Below are positions 1-13,478 of a stretch of DNA of 43,658 bases, piece by piece (position 1 is the first letter of the stretch; every line of letters begins with the position of its first letter). A program made the position numbers and the translations under genes. This stretch comes from Saccoglossus kowalevskii (lineage: Eukaryota > Hemichordata > Enteropneusta > Harrimaniidae), in NCBI RefSeq assembly GCF_000003605.2, contig NW_003118314.1, positions 1 through 43,658 on the forward strand, in the 5' to 3' direction. Below the pieces are notes generated by a model. It saw only the letters and a program-made list of their open reading frames with translations, was not told the origin of the DNA and did no database searches.

Positions 1-725
1 TCATCAGTTACTGCTGCGATACACTCATACAAACCTAGTGTTATTATCGTGTTGCTGATGCAATCCTGGTGGTATCGTGTGGTTACTGCTGCGATACACT
101 CATACAAACCTAATGTTATCATCGTGTTGCTGATGCAATCCTGGTGGTATCGTGTGGTTACTCCTGCAATACACTCATACAAACCTAGTGTTATCATCGT
201 ATTGCTGATGCAATCCTGGTGGTATCGTGGGATTACTGCTGCGATACACTCATACAAACCTAGTGTTATCATCAAATTGCTGATGCAATCCTGGTGGTAT
301 CGTGGGATTACTGCTGCGATACACTCATACAAACCTAGTGTTATCATCGTGTTGCTGATGCAATCCTAGTGGTATCCCGGGATTACTGCTGCGATACACT
401 CATACAAACCTAGTGTTATCATCGTGTTGCTGATGCATTTCTGGTGGTATCGTGTGGTTACTGCTGCGATACACTCATACAAACCTAGTGTTATCATCGT
501 GTTGCTGATGCAATCCTGGTGGTATCGTGTGGTTACTGCTGCGATACACTCATACAAACCTAGTGTTATCATCGTGTTGCTGATGCAATCCTGGTGGTAT
601 CGTGTGGTTACTGATGCGATACACTCATACAAACCTAGTGTTAGCATCGTGTTGCTGATGCAATCCTGGTGGTATCGTGTGGTTACTGCTGCGATACAAC
701 TCATACAAACCTAGTGTTATCATCG
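1..725. repeat. Mixed block at left edge with divergent monomers
   Basis: The first six bases (TCATCA) do not fit the expected sequence before GTTACTGCTG, so the window may open inside a small deletion junction. Two GIT-type monomers start at 201 and 276. The monomer at 351 has CCTAGTGGTATCCCGGGATT and the next has GATGCATTTCTGG, both unusual. The monomer starting at 576 has ACTGATGCG at position 38 onward, followed by TTAGCATC. The same order of rare variants recurs at 21580-22030, which suggests common descent. An extra A near 698 shifts the phase by 1. Confidence 0.85.
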
Positions 726-726
726 T

Positions 727-3203
727 GTTGCTGATGCAATCCTGGTGGTATCGTGGTTATTACTGCTGCGATACACTCATACAAACCTAGTGTTATCATC
801 GTATTGCTGATGCAATCCTGGTGGTATCGTGTGGTTACTGCTGGGATGCACTCATACAAACCTAGTGTTATCATCGTGTAGCTGATGCAATCCTAGTGGT
901 ATCGTGTGGTTACTGCTGCAATACACTCATACAAACCTAGTGTTATCATCGTGTTGCTGATGCAATCCTGGTGGTATCGTGTGGTTACTGCTGCGATACA
1001 CTCATACAAACCTAGTGTTATCATCGTGTAGCTGATGCAATCCTAGTGGTATCGTGTGGTTACTGCTGCGATACACTCATACAAACCTAGTGTTATCATC
1101 GTGTTGCTGATGCAATCCTAGTGGTATCGTGTGGTTACTGCTGCGATACACTCATACAAACCTAGTGTTATCATCGTGTTGCTGATGCAATCCTGGTGGT
1201 ATCGTGTGGTTACTGCTGCGATACACTCATACAAACCTAGTGTTATCATTGTGTAGCTGATGCAATCCTAGTGGTATCGTGTGGTTACTGCTGCGATACA
1301 CTCGTACAAACCTAGTGTTATCATCGTGTTGCTGATGCAATCCTGGTGGTATCGTGTGGTTACTGCTGCGATACACTCATACAAACCTAGTGTTATCATC
1401 GTGTTGCTGATGTAATCCTAGTGGTATCGTGTGGTTACTGCTGCGATACACTCATACAAACCTAGTGTTATCATCGTGTTGCTGATGCAATCCTAGTGGT
1501 ATCGTGTGGTTACTGCTGCGATACACTCATACAAACCAAGTGTTATCATCGTGTTGCTGATGCAATCCTGGTGGTATCGTGTGGTTACTGCTGCGATACA
1601 CTCATACAAACCTAGTGTTATCATCGTGTTGCTGATGCAATCCTGGTGGTATCGTGTGGTTACTGCTGCGATACACTCATACAAACCAAGTGTTATCATC
1701 GTGTTGCTGATGCAATCCTGGTGGTATCGTGTGGTTACTGCTGCGATACACTCATACAAACCTAGTGTTATCATCGTGTTGCTGATGCAATCCTGGTGGT
1801 ATCGTGTGGTTACTGCTGCGATACACTCATACAAACCAAGTGTTATCATCGTGTTGCTGATGCAATCCTGGTGGTATCGTGTGGTTACTGCTGCGATACA
1901 CTCATACAAACCTAGTGTTATCATCGTGTTGCTGATGCAATCCTGGTGGTATCGTGTGGTTACTGCTGCGATACACTCATACAAACCTAGTGTTATCATT
2001 GTGTAGCTGATGCAATCCTAGTGGTATCGTGTGGTTACTGCTGCGATACACTCGTACAAACCTAGTGTTATCATCATGTTGCTGATGCAATCCTGGTGGT
2101 ATCATGTGGTTACTGCTGCGATACACTCATACAAACCTAGTGTTATCATCGTGTTGCTGATTTAATCCTAGTGGTATCGTGTGGTTACTGCTGCGATACA
2201 CTCATACAAACCTAGTGTTATCATCGTGTTGCTGATGCAATCCTAGTGGTATCGTGTGGTTACTGCTGCGATACACTCATACAAACCTAGTGTTATCATC
2301 GTGTTGCTGATGCAATCCTGGTGGTATCGTGTGGTTACTGCTGCGATACACTCATACAAACCAAGTGTTATCATCGTGTTGCTGATGCAATCCTGGTGGT
2401 ATCGTGTGGTTACTGCTGCGATACACTCATACAAACCTAGTGTTATCATCGTGTTGCTGATGCAATCCTGGTGGTATCGTGTGGTTACTGCTGCGATACA
2501 CTCATACAAACCTAGTGTTATCATCGTGTTGCTGATGCAATCCTGGTGGTATCGTGGGATTACTGCTGCGATAAACTCATACAAACCTAGTGTTATCATC
2601 GTCTTGCTGATGCAATCCTGGTGGTATCGTGTGGTTACTGCTGCGATACACTCATACAAACCTAGTGTTATCATCGTGTAGCTGATGCAATCCTAGTGGT
2701 ATCGTGTGGTTACTGCTGCAATACACTTATACAAACCTAGTGTTATCATCGTGTTGCTGATGCAATCCTGGTGGTATCGTGTGGTTACTGCTGCGATACA
2801 CTCATACAAACCTAGTGTTATCATCGTGTAGCTGATGCAATCCTACTGGTATCGTGTGGTTACTGCTGCGATACACTCATACAAACCTAGTGTTATCATC
2901 GTGTTGCTGATGCAATCCTACTGGTATCGTGTGGTTACTGCTGCGATACACTCATACAAACCTAGTGTTATCATCGTGTTGCTGATGCAATCCTGGTGGT
3001 ATCGTGTGGTTACTGCTGCGATACACTCATACAAACCTAGTGTTATCATTGTGTAGCTGATGCAATCCTAGTGGTATCGTGTGGTTACTGCTGCGATACA
3101 CTCGTACAAACCTAGTGTTATCATCGTGTTGCTGATGCAATCCTGGTGGTATCGTGTGGGTTACTGCTGCGATACACTCATACAAACCTAGTGTTATCAT
3201 CGT
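727..3203. repeat. HOR-A domain 1
   Basis: This block is rich in T3A and G18A monomers. The CTCGTAC anchor (A52G) occurs at 1301, 2051 and 3101, so the spacing is 10 and then 14 monomers. Full 8-monomer cores start at 878 and 2678. Between 1478 and 2002 a run of nearly perfect monomers alternates CCAAG and CCTAG (T61A) every second unit, at about 1536, 1686 and 1836, which is a 150-bp sub-period. At 2003-2227 there is a three-monomer variant motif (CTCGTAC, then ATCATGTTG with TATCATG, then GATTTAATCC) that recurs at 23605 and 28188. Confidence 0.85.
878..1477. repeat. HOR-A core, copy 1
   Basis: Eight monomers in a fixed order: T3A/G18A with CTGCAATAC; plain; T3A/G18A; G18A; plain; ATTGTGTAG with G18A and CTCGTAC; plain; GATGTAATCCTAG. 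The same order recurs at 2678, 6804, 9729, 10929 and 29013, which defines the core unit of HOR-A. Confidence 0.8.
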
Positions 3204-3278
3204 GTTGCTGATGTAATCCTAGTGGTATTGTGTGGTTACTGCTGCGATACACTCATACAAACCTAGTGTTATCATCGT
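2678..3278. repeat. HOR-A core, copy 2
   Basis: This has the core variant order, but monomers 3 and 4 read CCTACTGG in place of CCTAGTGG, a change private to this copy that restores a sense codon in the + frame. One extra G near 3160 (GTGTGGGTTAC) makes the copy 601 bp. It is preceded at 2603 by a GTCTTGCTG monomer, as are the copies at 6804, 9729 and 29013. Confidence 0.8.
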
Positions 3279-5603
3279 GTTGCTGATGCAATCCTGGTGG
3301 TATCGTGTGGTTACTGCTGCGATACACTCATACAAACCTAGTGTTATCATCGTGTTGCTGATGCAATCCTGGTGGTATCGCGTGGTTACTGCTGCGATAC
3401 ACTCATACAAACCTTGTGTTATCATCGTATTGCTGATGCAATCCTGGTGGTATCGTGGGATTACTGCTGCGATACACTCATACAAACCTAGTGTTATCAT
3501 CGTGTTGCTGATGCAATCCTGGTGGTATCGTGGGATTACTGCTGCAATACACTCATACAAACCTAATGTTATCATCATGTTGCTGATGCAATCCTGGTGG
3601 TATCGTGGGATTACTGCAGCGATACACTCATACAAACCTAGTATTATCATCGTATTGCTGATGCAATCCTGGTGGTATCGTGTGGTTAGTGCTGCGATAC
3701 ACTCATACAAACCTAGTGTTATCATCGTGTTGCTGATGCAATCCTGGTGGTATCGCGTGGTTACTGCTGCGATACACTCATGCAAACCTAGTGTTATCAT
3801 CGTATTGCTGATGCAATCCTGGTAGTATCGTGGGATTACTGCTGCGATACACTCATACAAACCTAGTGTTATCATCGTTTTGCTGATGCAATCCTGGTGG
3901 TATCGTGGGATTACTGCTGCGATACACTCACACAAAACTAGTGTTATCATCGTGTTGCTGATGCAATCCTAGTGGTATCGTGGGATTACTGCTGCGATAC
4001 ACTCATACAAACCTAGTGTTATCATCGTGTTGCTGATGCAATCCTAGTGGTATCGTGGGATTACTGCTGCGATACACTCATACAAACCTAGTGTTATCAT
4101 CGTGTTGCTGATGCAATCCTGGTGGTATCGTGTGGTTACTGCTGCGATACACTCATACAAACCTAGTGTTATCATCGTGTTGCTGATGCAATCCTGGTGG
4201 TATCGTGTGGTTACTGCTGCGATACACTCATACAAACCTAGTGTTATCATCGTGTTGCTGATGCAATCCTGGTGGTATCGTGTGGTTACTGCTGCAATAC
4301 ACTCATACAAACCTAGTGTTATCATCGTGTTGCTGATGCAATCCTGGTGGTATCGTGTGGTTACTGCTGCGATACACTCATACAAACCTAGTGTTAGCAT
4401 CGTGTTGCTGATGCAATCCTGGTGGTATCGTGTGGTTACTGCTGCGATACACTCATACAAACCTAGTGTTATCATCGTGTTGCTGATGCAATCATGGTGG
4501 TATTGTGTGGTTACTGCTGCGATACACTCATACAAACCTAGTGTTATCATCGTGTTGCTGATGCAATCCTGGTGGTATCGTGTGGTTACTGCTGCGATAC
4601 ACTCATACAAACCTAGTGTTATCATCGTGTTGCTGATGCAATCCTAGTGGTATCGTGTGGTTACTGCTGCGATACACTCATACAAATCTAGTGTTATCAT
4701 CGTGTTGCTGATGCAATCCTGTTGGTATCGTGTGGTTACTACTGCGATACACTCATACAAACCAAGTGTTATCATCGTGTTGCTGATGCAATCCTGGTGG
4801 TATCGTGTGGTTACTCCTGCGATACACTCATACAAACCTAGTGATATCATCGTGTTGCTGATGCAATCCTGGTGGTATTGTGTGGTTACTGCTGCGATAC
4901 ACTCATACAAACCTAGTGTTATCATCGTGTTGCTGATGCAATCCTGGTGGTATCGTGTGGTTACTGCTGCGATACACTCATACAAACCTAGTGTTACATC
5001 GTGTTGCTGATGCAATCCTGGTGGTATCGTGTGGTTACTGCTGCGATACACTCATACAAACCTAGTGTTATCATCGTGTTGCTGATGCAATCCTGGTGGT
5101 ATCGCGTGCTTACTGCTGCGATACACTCATACAAACCTAGTGTTATCATCGTATTGCTGATGCAATCCTGGTGGTATCGTGGGATTACTGCTGCGATACA
5201 CTCATACAAACTTAGTGTTATCATCGTGTTGCTGATGCAATCCTGGTGGTATCGTGGGATTACTGCTGCGATACACTCATACAAACCTAGTGTTATCATC
5301 GTGTTGCTGATGCAATCCTGGTGGTATCGTGGGGATTACTGCTGCGATACACTCATACAAACCTAGTGTTATCATCGTATTGCTGATGCAATCCTGGTGG
5401 TATCGTGGGATTACTGCTGCGATACACTCATACAAACCTAGTGTTATCATCGTGTTGCTGATGCAATCCTGGTGGTATTGTGGGATTACTGCTGCGATAC
5501 ACTCATACAAACCTAGTGTTATCATCGTATTGCTGATGCAATCCTGGTGGTATCGTGTGGTTACTGCTGCGATACACTCATACAAACCTAGTGTTATCAT
5601 CGT
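3204..5603. repeat. Mixed VVT/GIT block with long open stretches
   Basis: VVT monomers mix with GIT monomers, mostly without T3A or G18A, so + and - frames of about 120 to 240 codons are open. The sub-block at about 4630-4940 carries the rare variants CCTGTTGG, ACTCCTGCG and GTGATATC in the same order as 19255-19570. The sub-block at 5090-5230 carries CGCGTGCTTAC and AACTTAG, shared with 31570-31710. The TATTGTGGGATT monomer (at 5476) and what follows are shared with about 23027 and 27235. One base is lost near 4996 and one G gained near 5334. Confidence 0.8.
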
Positions 5604-6803
5604 GTAGCTGATGCAATCCTAGTGGTATCGTGTGGTTACTGCTGCAATACACTCATACAAACCTAGTGTTATCATCGTGTTGCTGATGCAATCCTAGTGG
5701 TATCGTGTGGTTACTGCTGCGATACACTCATACAAACCTAGTGTTATCATCGTGTTGCTGATGCAATCCTAGTGGTATCGTGTGGTTACTGCTGCGATAC
5801 ACTCATACAAACCTAGTGTTATCATCGTGTTGCTGATGCAATCCTGGTGGTATCGTGTGGTTACTGCTGCAATACACTCATACAAACCTAGTGTTATCAT
5901 CGTGTTGCTGATGCAATCCTGGTGGTATCGTGTGGTTACTGCTGCGATACACTCATACAAACCTAGTGTTATCATCGTGTAGCTGATGCAATCCTAGTGG
6001 TATCTTGTGGTTACTGCTGCGATACACTCATACAAACCTAGTGTTATCATCGTGTTGCTGATGCAATCCTAGTGGTATCGTGTGGTTACTGCTGCGATAC
6101 ACTCATACAAACCTAGTGTTATCATCGTGTTGCTGATGCAATCCTGGTGGTATCGTGTGGTTACTGCTGCGATACACTCATACAAACCTAGTGTTATCAT
6201 TGTGTAGCTGATGCAATCCTAGTGGTATCGTGTGGTTACTGCTGCGATACACTCGTACAAACCTAGTGTTATCATCGTGTTGCTGATGCAATCCTGGTGG
6301 TATCGTGTGGTTACTGCTGCGATACACTCATACAAACCTAGTGTTATCATCGTGTTGCTGATGTAATCCTAGTGGTATCGTGTGGTTACTGCTGCGATAC
6401 ACTCATACAAACCAAGTGTTATCATCGTGTTGCTGATGCAATCCTGGTGGTATCGTGTGGTTACTGCTGCGATACACTCATACAAACCTAGTGTTATCAT
6501 CGTGTTGCTGATGCAATCCTGGTGGTATCGTGTGGTTACTGCTGCGATACACTCATACAAACCTAGTGTTATCATCGTGTTGCTGATACAATCCTGGTGG
6601 TATCGTGTGGTTACTGCTGCGATACACTCATACAAACCTAGTGTTATCATCGTGTTGCTGATGCAATCCTGGTGGTATCGTGTGGTTAATGCTGCGATAC
6701 ACTCATACAAACCTAGTGTTATCATCGTCTTGCTGATGCAATCCTGGTGGTATCGTGTGGTTACTGCTTCGATACTCTCATACAAACCTAGTGTTATCAT
6801 CGT

Positions 6804-7403
6804 GTAGCTGATGCAATCCTAGTGGTATCGTGTGGTTACTGCTGCAATACACTCATACAAACCTAGTGTTATCATCGTGTTGCTGATGCAATCCTGGTGG
6901 TATCGTGTGGTTACTGCTGCGATACACTCATACAAACCTAGTGTTATCATCGTGTAGCTGATGCAATCCTAGTGGTATCGTGTGGTTACTGCTGCGATAC
7001 ACTCATACAAACCTAGTGTTATCATCGTGTTGCTGATGCAATCCTAGTGGTATCGTGTGGTTACTGCTGCGATACACTCATACAAACCTAGTGTTATCAT
7101 CGTGTTGCTGATGCAATCCTGGTGGTATCGTGTGGTTACTGCTGCGATACACTCATACAAACCTAGTGTTATCATTGTGTAGCTGATGCAATCCTAGTGG
7201 TATCGTGTGGTTACTGCTGCGATACACTCGTACAAACCTAGTGTTATCATCGTGTTGCTGATGCAATCCTGGTGGTATCGTGTGGTTACTGCTGCGATAC
7301 ACTCATACAAACCTAGTGTTATCATCGTGTTGCTGATGTAATCCTAGTGGTATCGTGTGGTTACTGCTGCGATACACTCATACAAACCTAGTGTTATCAT
7401 CGT
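6804..7403. repeat. HOR-A core, copy 3
   Basis: Eight monomers in the standard core order, exactly 600 bp. Upstream monomers at 6579, 6654 and 6729 carry GATACAATCC, TTAATGCTG and GTCTTGCTG. The same three markers precede copy 4, where one GIT monomer has been added (9579). Confidence 0.8.
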
Positions 7404-8528
7404 GTTGCTGATGCAATCCTAGTGGTATCGTGTGGTTACTGCTGCGATACACTCATACAAACCTAGTGTTATCATCGTGTTGCTGATGCAATCCTAGTGG
7501 TATCGTGTGGTTACTGCTGCGATACACTCATACAAACCTAGTGTTATCATCGTGTTGCTGATGCAATCCTGGTGGTATCGTGTGGTTACTGCTGCGATAC
7601 ACTCATACAAACCAAGTGTTATCATCGTGTTGCTGATGCAATCCTGGTGGTATCGTGTGGTTACTGCTGCGATACACTCATACAAACCTAGTGTTATCAT
7701 CGTGTTGCTGATGCAATCCTGGTGGTATCGTGTGGTTACTGCTGCGATACACTCATACAAACCAAGTGTTATCATCGTGTTGCTGATGCAATCCTGGTGG
7801 TATCGTGTGGTTACTGCTGCGATACACTCATACAAACCTAGTGTTATCATCGTGTTGCTGATGCAATCCTGGTGGTATCGTGTGGTTACTGCTGCGATAC
7901 ACTCATACAAACCTAGTGTTATCATCGTGTAGCTGATGCAATCCTAGTGGTATCGTGTGGTTACTGCTGCGATACACTCATACAAACCTAGTGTTATCAT
8001 CGTGTTGCTGATGCAATCCTAGTGGTATCGTGTGGTTACTGCTACGATACACTCATACAAACCTAGTGTTATCATCGTGTTGCTGATGCAATCCTGGTGG
8101 TATCGTGTGGTTACTGCTGCGATACACTCATACAAACCTAGTGTTATCATTGTGTAGCTGATGCAATCCTAGTAGTATCGTGTGGTTACTGCTGCGATAC
8201 ACTCGTACAAACCTAGTGTTATCATCGTGTTGCTGATGCAATCCTGGTGGTATCGTGTGGTTACTGCTGCGATACACTCATACAAACCTAGTGTTATCAT
8301 CGTGTTGCTGATGTAATCCTAGTGGTATCGTGTGGTTACTGCTGCGATACACTCATACAAACCTAGTGTTATCATCGTGTTGCTGATGCAATCCTAGTGG
8401 TATCGTGTGGTTACTGCTGCGATACACTCATACAAACCTAGTGTTATCATCGTGTTGCTGATGCAATCCTGGTGGTATCGTGTGGTTACTGCTGCGATAC
8501 ACTCATACAAACCTAGTGTTATCATCGT

Positions 8529-9053
8529 GTAGCTGATGCAATCCTAGTGGTATCGTGGGATTACTGCTGCGATACACTCATACAAACCTAGTGTTATCAT
8601 CGTGTTGCTGATGCAATCCTGGTGGTATCGTGGGATTACTGCTGCGATACACTCATACAAACCTAGTGTTATCATCGTATTGCTGATGCAATCCTAGTGG
8701 TATCGTGGGATTACTGCTGCGATACACTCATACAAACCTAGTGTTATCATCGTGTAGCTGATGCAATCCTGGTGGTATCGTGTGGTTACTGCTGCGATAC
8801 ACTCATACAAACCTAGTGTTATCATCGTTTAGCTGATGCAATCCTAGTGGTATCGTGTGGTTACTGCTGCGATACACTCATACAAACCTAGTGTTATCAT
8901 CGTGTAGCTGATGCAATCCTGGTGGTATCATGTGGTTACTGCTGCGATCCACTCATACAAACCTAGTGTTATCATCGTGTAGCTGATGCAATCCTAGTGG
9001 TATCGTGTGGTTACTGCTGCGATACACTCATACAAACCAAGTGTTATCATCGT
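8529..9053. repeat. Cassette K, copy 1
   Basis: Seven monomers in the order: T3A/G18A GIT; plain GIT; GTATTG with G18A GIT (8679); T3A VVT; GTTTAG with G18A; T3A with TATCATG and the private GCGATCCAC; T3A/G18A VVT. It matches 11754-12278 monomer by monomer at a spacing of 3225 bp (43 units), including GTTTAG and GATCCAC. Confidence 0.8.
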
Positions 9054-9728
9054 GTTGCTGATGCAATCCTGGTGGTATCGTGTGGTTACTGCTGCGATAC
9101 ACTCATACAAACCTAGTGTTATCATCGTGTTGCTGATGCAATCCTGGTGGTATCGTGTGGTTACTGCTGCGATACACTCATACAAACCTAGTGTTATCAT
9201 CGTGTTGCTGATGTAATCCTAGTGGTATCGTGTGGTTACTGCTGCGATACACTCATACAAACCAAGTGTTATCATCGTGTTGCTGATGCAATCCTGGTGG
9301 TATCGTGTGGTTACTGCTGCGATACACTCATACAAACCTAGTGTTATCATCGTGTTGCTGATGCAATCCTGGTGGTATCGTGTGGTTACTGCTGCGATAC
9401 ACTCATACAAACCTAGTGTTATCATCGTGTTGCTGATACAATCCTGGTGGTATCGTGTGGTTACTGCTGCGATACACTCATACAAACCTAGTGTTATCAT
9501 CGTGTTGCTGATGCAATCCTGGTGGTATCGTGTGGTTAATGCTGCGATACACTCATACAAACCTAGTGTTATCATCGTGTTGCTGATGCAATCCTGGTGG
9601 TATCGTGGGATTACTGCTGCGATACACTCATACAAACCTAGTGTTATCATCGTCTTGCTGATGCAATCCTGGTGGTATCGTGAGGTTACTGCTTCGATAC
9701 ACTCATACAAACCTAGTGTTATCATCGT

Positions 9729-10328
9729 GTAGCTGATGCAATCCTAGTGGTATCGTGTGGTTACTGCTGCAATACACTCATACAAACCTAGTGTTATCAT
9801 CGTGTTGCTGATGCAATCCTGGTGGTATCGTGTGGTTACTGCTGCGATACACTCATACAAACCTAGTGTTATCATCGTGTAGCTGATGCAATCCTAGTGG
9901 TATCGTGTGGTTACTGCTGCGATACACTCATACAAACCTAGTGTTATCATCGTGTTGCTGATGCAATCCTAGTGGTATCGTGTGGTTACTGCTGCGATAC
10001 ACTCATACAAACCTAGTGTTATCATCGTGTTGCTGATGCAATCCTGGTGGTATCGTGTGGTTACTGCTGCGATACACTCATACAAACCTAGTGTTATCAT
10101 AGTGTAGCTGATGCAATCCTAGTGGTATCGTGTGGTTACTGCTGCGATACACTCGTACAAACCTAGTGTTATCATCGTGTTGCTGATGCAATCCTGGTGG
10201 TATCGTGTGGTTACTGCTGCGATACACTCATACAAACCTAGTGTTATCATCGTGTTGCTGATGTAATCCTAGTGGTATCGTGTGGTTACTGCTGCGATAC
10301 ACTCATACAAACCTAGTGTTATCATCGT
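9729..10328. repeat. HOR-A core, copy 4
   Basis: Standard eight-monomer core order. The anchor monomer is preceded by ATCATAGTGTAG where the other copies read ATCATTGTGTAG, a private change of this copy. Confidence 0.8.
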
Positions 10329-10928
10329 GTTGCTGATGCAATCCTAGTGGTATCGTGTGGTTACTGCTGCGATACACTCATACAAACCTAGTGTTATCAT
10401 CGTGTTGCTGATGCAATCCTAGTGGTACCGTGTGGTTACTGCTGCGATACACTCATACAAACCTAGTGTTATCATCGTGTTGCTGATGCAATCCTGGTGG
10501 TATCGTGTGGTTACTGCTGCGATACACTCATACAAACCAAGTGTTATCATCGTGTTGCTGATGCAATCCTGGTGGTATCGTGTGGTTACTGCTGCGATAC
10601 ACTCATACAAACCTAGTGTTATCATCGTGTTGCTGATGCAATCCTGGTGGTATCGTGTGGTTACTGCTGCGATACACTCATACAAACCAAGTGTTATCAT
10701 CGTGTTGCTGATGCAATCCTGGTGGTATCGTGTGGTTACTGCTGCGATACACTCATACAAACCTAGTGTTATCATCGTGTTGCTGATGCAATCCTGGTGG
10801 TATCGTGTGGTTACTGCTGCGATACACTCATACAAACCTAGTGTTATCATCGTGTTGCTGATGCAATCCTGGTGGTATCGTGTGGTTACTGCTGCGATAC
10901 ACTCATACAAACCTAGTGTTATCATCGT

Positions 10929-11528
10929 GTAGCTGATGCAATCCTGGTGGTATCGTGTGGTTACTGCTGCAATACACTCATACAAACCTAGTGTTATCAT
11001 CGTGTTGCTGATGCAATCCTGGTGGTATCGTGTGGTTACTGCTGCGATACACTCATACAAACCTAGTGTTATCATCGTGTAGCTGATGCAATCCTAGTGG
11101 TATCGTGTGGTTACTGCTGCGATACACTCATACAAACCTAGTGTTATCATCGTGTTGCTGATGCAATCCTAGTGGTATCGTGTGGTTACTGCTACGATAC
11201 ACTCATACAAACCTAGTGTTATCATCGTGTTGCTGATGCAATCCTGGTGGTATCGTGTGGTTACTGCTGCGATACACTCATACAAACCTAGTGTTATCAT
11301 TGTGTAGCTGATGCAATCCTAGTGGTATCGTGTGGTTACTGCTGCGATACACTCGTACAAACCTAGTGTTATCATCGTGTTGCTGATGCAATCCTGGTGG
11401 TATCGTGTGGTTACTGCTGCGATACACTCATACAAACCTAGTGTTATCATCGTGTTGCTGATGTAATCCTAGTGGTATCGTGTGGTTACTGCTGCGATAC
11501 ACTCATACAAACCTAGTGTTATCATCGT
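10929..11528. repeat. HOR-A core, copy 5
   Basis: Core order with the first monomer lacking G18A (GTAGCTG followed by CCTGGTGG and CTGCAATAC). Monomer 4 has GCTACGATAC (11191), which is otherwise seen only at 8041 in the partial core upstream. The shared change links the two, at 42 monomers. Confidence 0.75.
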
Positions 11529-11753
11529 GTTGCTGATGCAATCCTAGTGGTATCGTGTGGTTACTGCTGCGATACACTCATACAAACCTAGTGTTATCAT
11601 CGTGTTGCTGATGCAATCCTAGTGGTATCGTGTGGTTACTGCTGCGATACACTCATACAAACCTAGTGTTATCATCGTGTTGCTGATGCAATCCTGGTGG
11701 TATCGTGTGGTTACTGCTGCGATACACTCATACAAACCTAGTGTTATCATCAT

Positions 11754-12278
11754 GTAGCTGATGCAATCCTAGTGGTATCGTGGGATTACTGCTGCGATAC
11801 ACTCATACAAACCTAGTGTTATCATCGTGTTGCTGATGCAATCCTGGTGGTATCGTGGGATTACTGCTGCGATACACTCATACAAACCTAGTGTTATCAT
11901 CGTATTGCTGATGCAATCCTAGTGGTATCGTGGGATTACTGCTGCGATACACTCATACAAACCTAGTGTTATCATCGTGTAGCTGATGCAATCCTGGTGG
12001 TATCGTGTGGTTACTGCTGCGATACACTCATACAAACCTAGTGTTATCATCGTTTAGCTGATGCAATCCTAGTGGTATCGTGTGGTTACTGCTGCGATAC
12101 ACTCATACAAACCTAGTGTTATCATCGTGTAGCTGATGCAATCCTGGTGGTATCATGTGGTTACTGCTGCGATCCACTCATACAAACCTAGTGTTATCAT
12201 CGTGTAGCTGATGCAATCCTAGTGGTATCGTGTGGTTACTGCTGCGATACACTCATACAAACCAAGTGTTATCATCGT
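11754..12278. repeat. Cassette K, copy 2
   Basis: Near-identical to the copy at 8529, with the same GTTTAG (12054) and GCGATCCAC (about 12172) markers. The only clear difference at the left is ATCATGTAG in place of ATCGTGTAG just before the first unit. The flank between the GCTACG marker and the cassette is one monomer longer than in copy 1. Confidence 0.8.
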
Positions 12279-12803
12279 GTTGCTGATGCAATCCTGGTGG
12301 TATCGTGTGGTTACTGCTGCGATACACTCATACAAACCTAGTGTTATCATCGTGTTGCTGATGCAATCCTGGTGGTATCGTGTGGTTACTGCTGCGATAC
12401 ACTCATACAAACCAAGTGTTATCATCGTGTTGCTGATGCAATCCTGGTGGTATCGTGTGGTTACTGCTGCGATACACTCATACAAACCTAGTGTTATCAT
12501 CGTGTTGCTGATGCAATCCTGGTGGTATCGTGTGGTTACTGCTGCGATACACTCATACAAACCTAGTGTTATCATCGTGTTGCTGATGCAATCCTGGTGG
12601 TATCGTGGGATTACTGCTGCGATACACTCATACAAACCTAGTGTTATCATTGTGTTGCTGATGCAATCCTGGTGGTATCGTGTGGTTACTGCTGCGACAC
12701 ACTCATACAAACCTAGTGTTATCATCGTGTAGCTGATGCAATCCTGGTGGTATCGTGTGGTTACTGCTGCGATACACTCATACAAACCTAGTGTTATCAT
12801 CGT

Positions 12804-13478
12804 GTTGCTGATGCAATCCTTGTGGTATCGTGTGGTTACTGCTGCAATACACTCATACAAACCTAGTGTTATCATCGTGTTGCTGATGCAATCCTGGTGG
12901 TATCGTGTGGTTACTGCTGGGATACACTCATACAAACCTAGTGTTATCATCGTGTAGCTGATGCAATCCTAGTGGTATCGTGTGGTTACTGCTGCGAAAC
13001 ACTCATACAAACCTAGTGTTATCATCGTGTTGCTGATGCAATCCTAGTGGTATCATGTGGTTACTGCTGCGATACACTCATACAAACCTAGTGTTATCAT
13101 CGTGTTGCTGATGCAATCCTGGTGGTATCGTGTGGTTACTGCTGCGATACACTCATACAAACCTAGTGTTATCATCGTGTTGCTGATGCAATCCTGGTGG
13201 TATCGCGTGGTTACTGCTGCGATACACTCATACAAACCTAGTGTTATCATCGTATTGCTGATGCAATCCTGGTGGTATCGTGGGATTACTGCTGCGATAC
13301 ACTCATACAAACCTAGTGTTATCATCGTGTTGCTGATGCAATCCTGGTGGTATCGTGGGATTACTGCTGCGATACACTCATACAAACCTAGTGTTATCAT
13401 CGTATTGCTGATGCAATCCTGGTGGTATCGTGTGGTTACTGCTGGGATACACTCATACAAACCTAGTGTTATCATCGT
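12804..13478. repeat. HOR-B unit, copy 1 (9 monomers)
   Basis: Nine monomers, 675 bp. Order: CTGCAATAC; CTGGGATAC; T3A/G18A with GCGAAAC (12996); G18A with TATCATG; plain; TATCGCG; GTATTG GIT; GIT; GTATTG with CTGGGATAC. The first monomer reads CCTTGTGG in place of CCTAGTGG. The last six monomers recur almost unchanged at 43041-43490, about 30 kb away. Confidence 0.8.

Larger units (their letters stand above)
5604..12803. repeat. HOR-A domain 2
   Basis: This is the largest HOR-A domain. CTCGTAC anchors lie at 6252, 7227, 8202, 10152 and 11352. The spacings are 975, 975, 1950 and 1200 bp, so 13 monomers is the modal period and one anchor is missing at the expected 9177. Full cores start at 6804, 9729 and 10929. 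Partial cores lie at about 5979-6428 and 7929-8378. Two cassette K copies are embedded. Not one indel changes the monomer phase from 5379 to 14604, about 9.2 kb, the cleanest stretch of the window. Confidence 0.85.
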
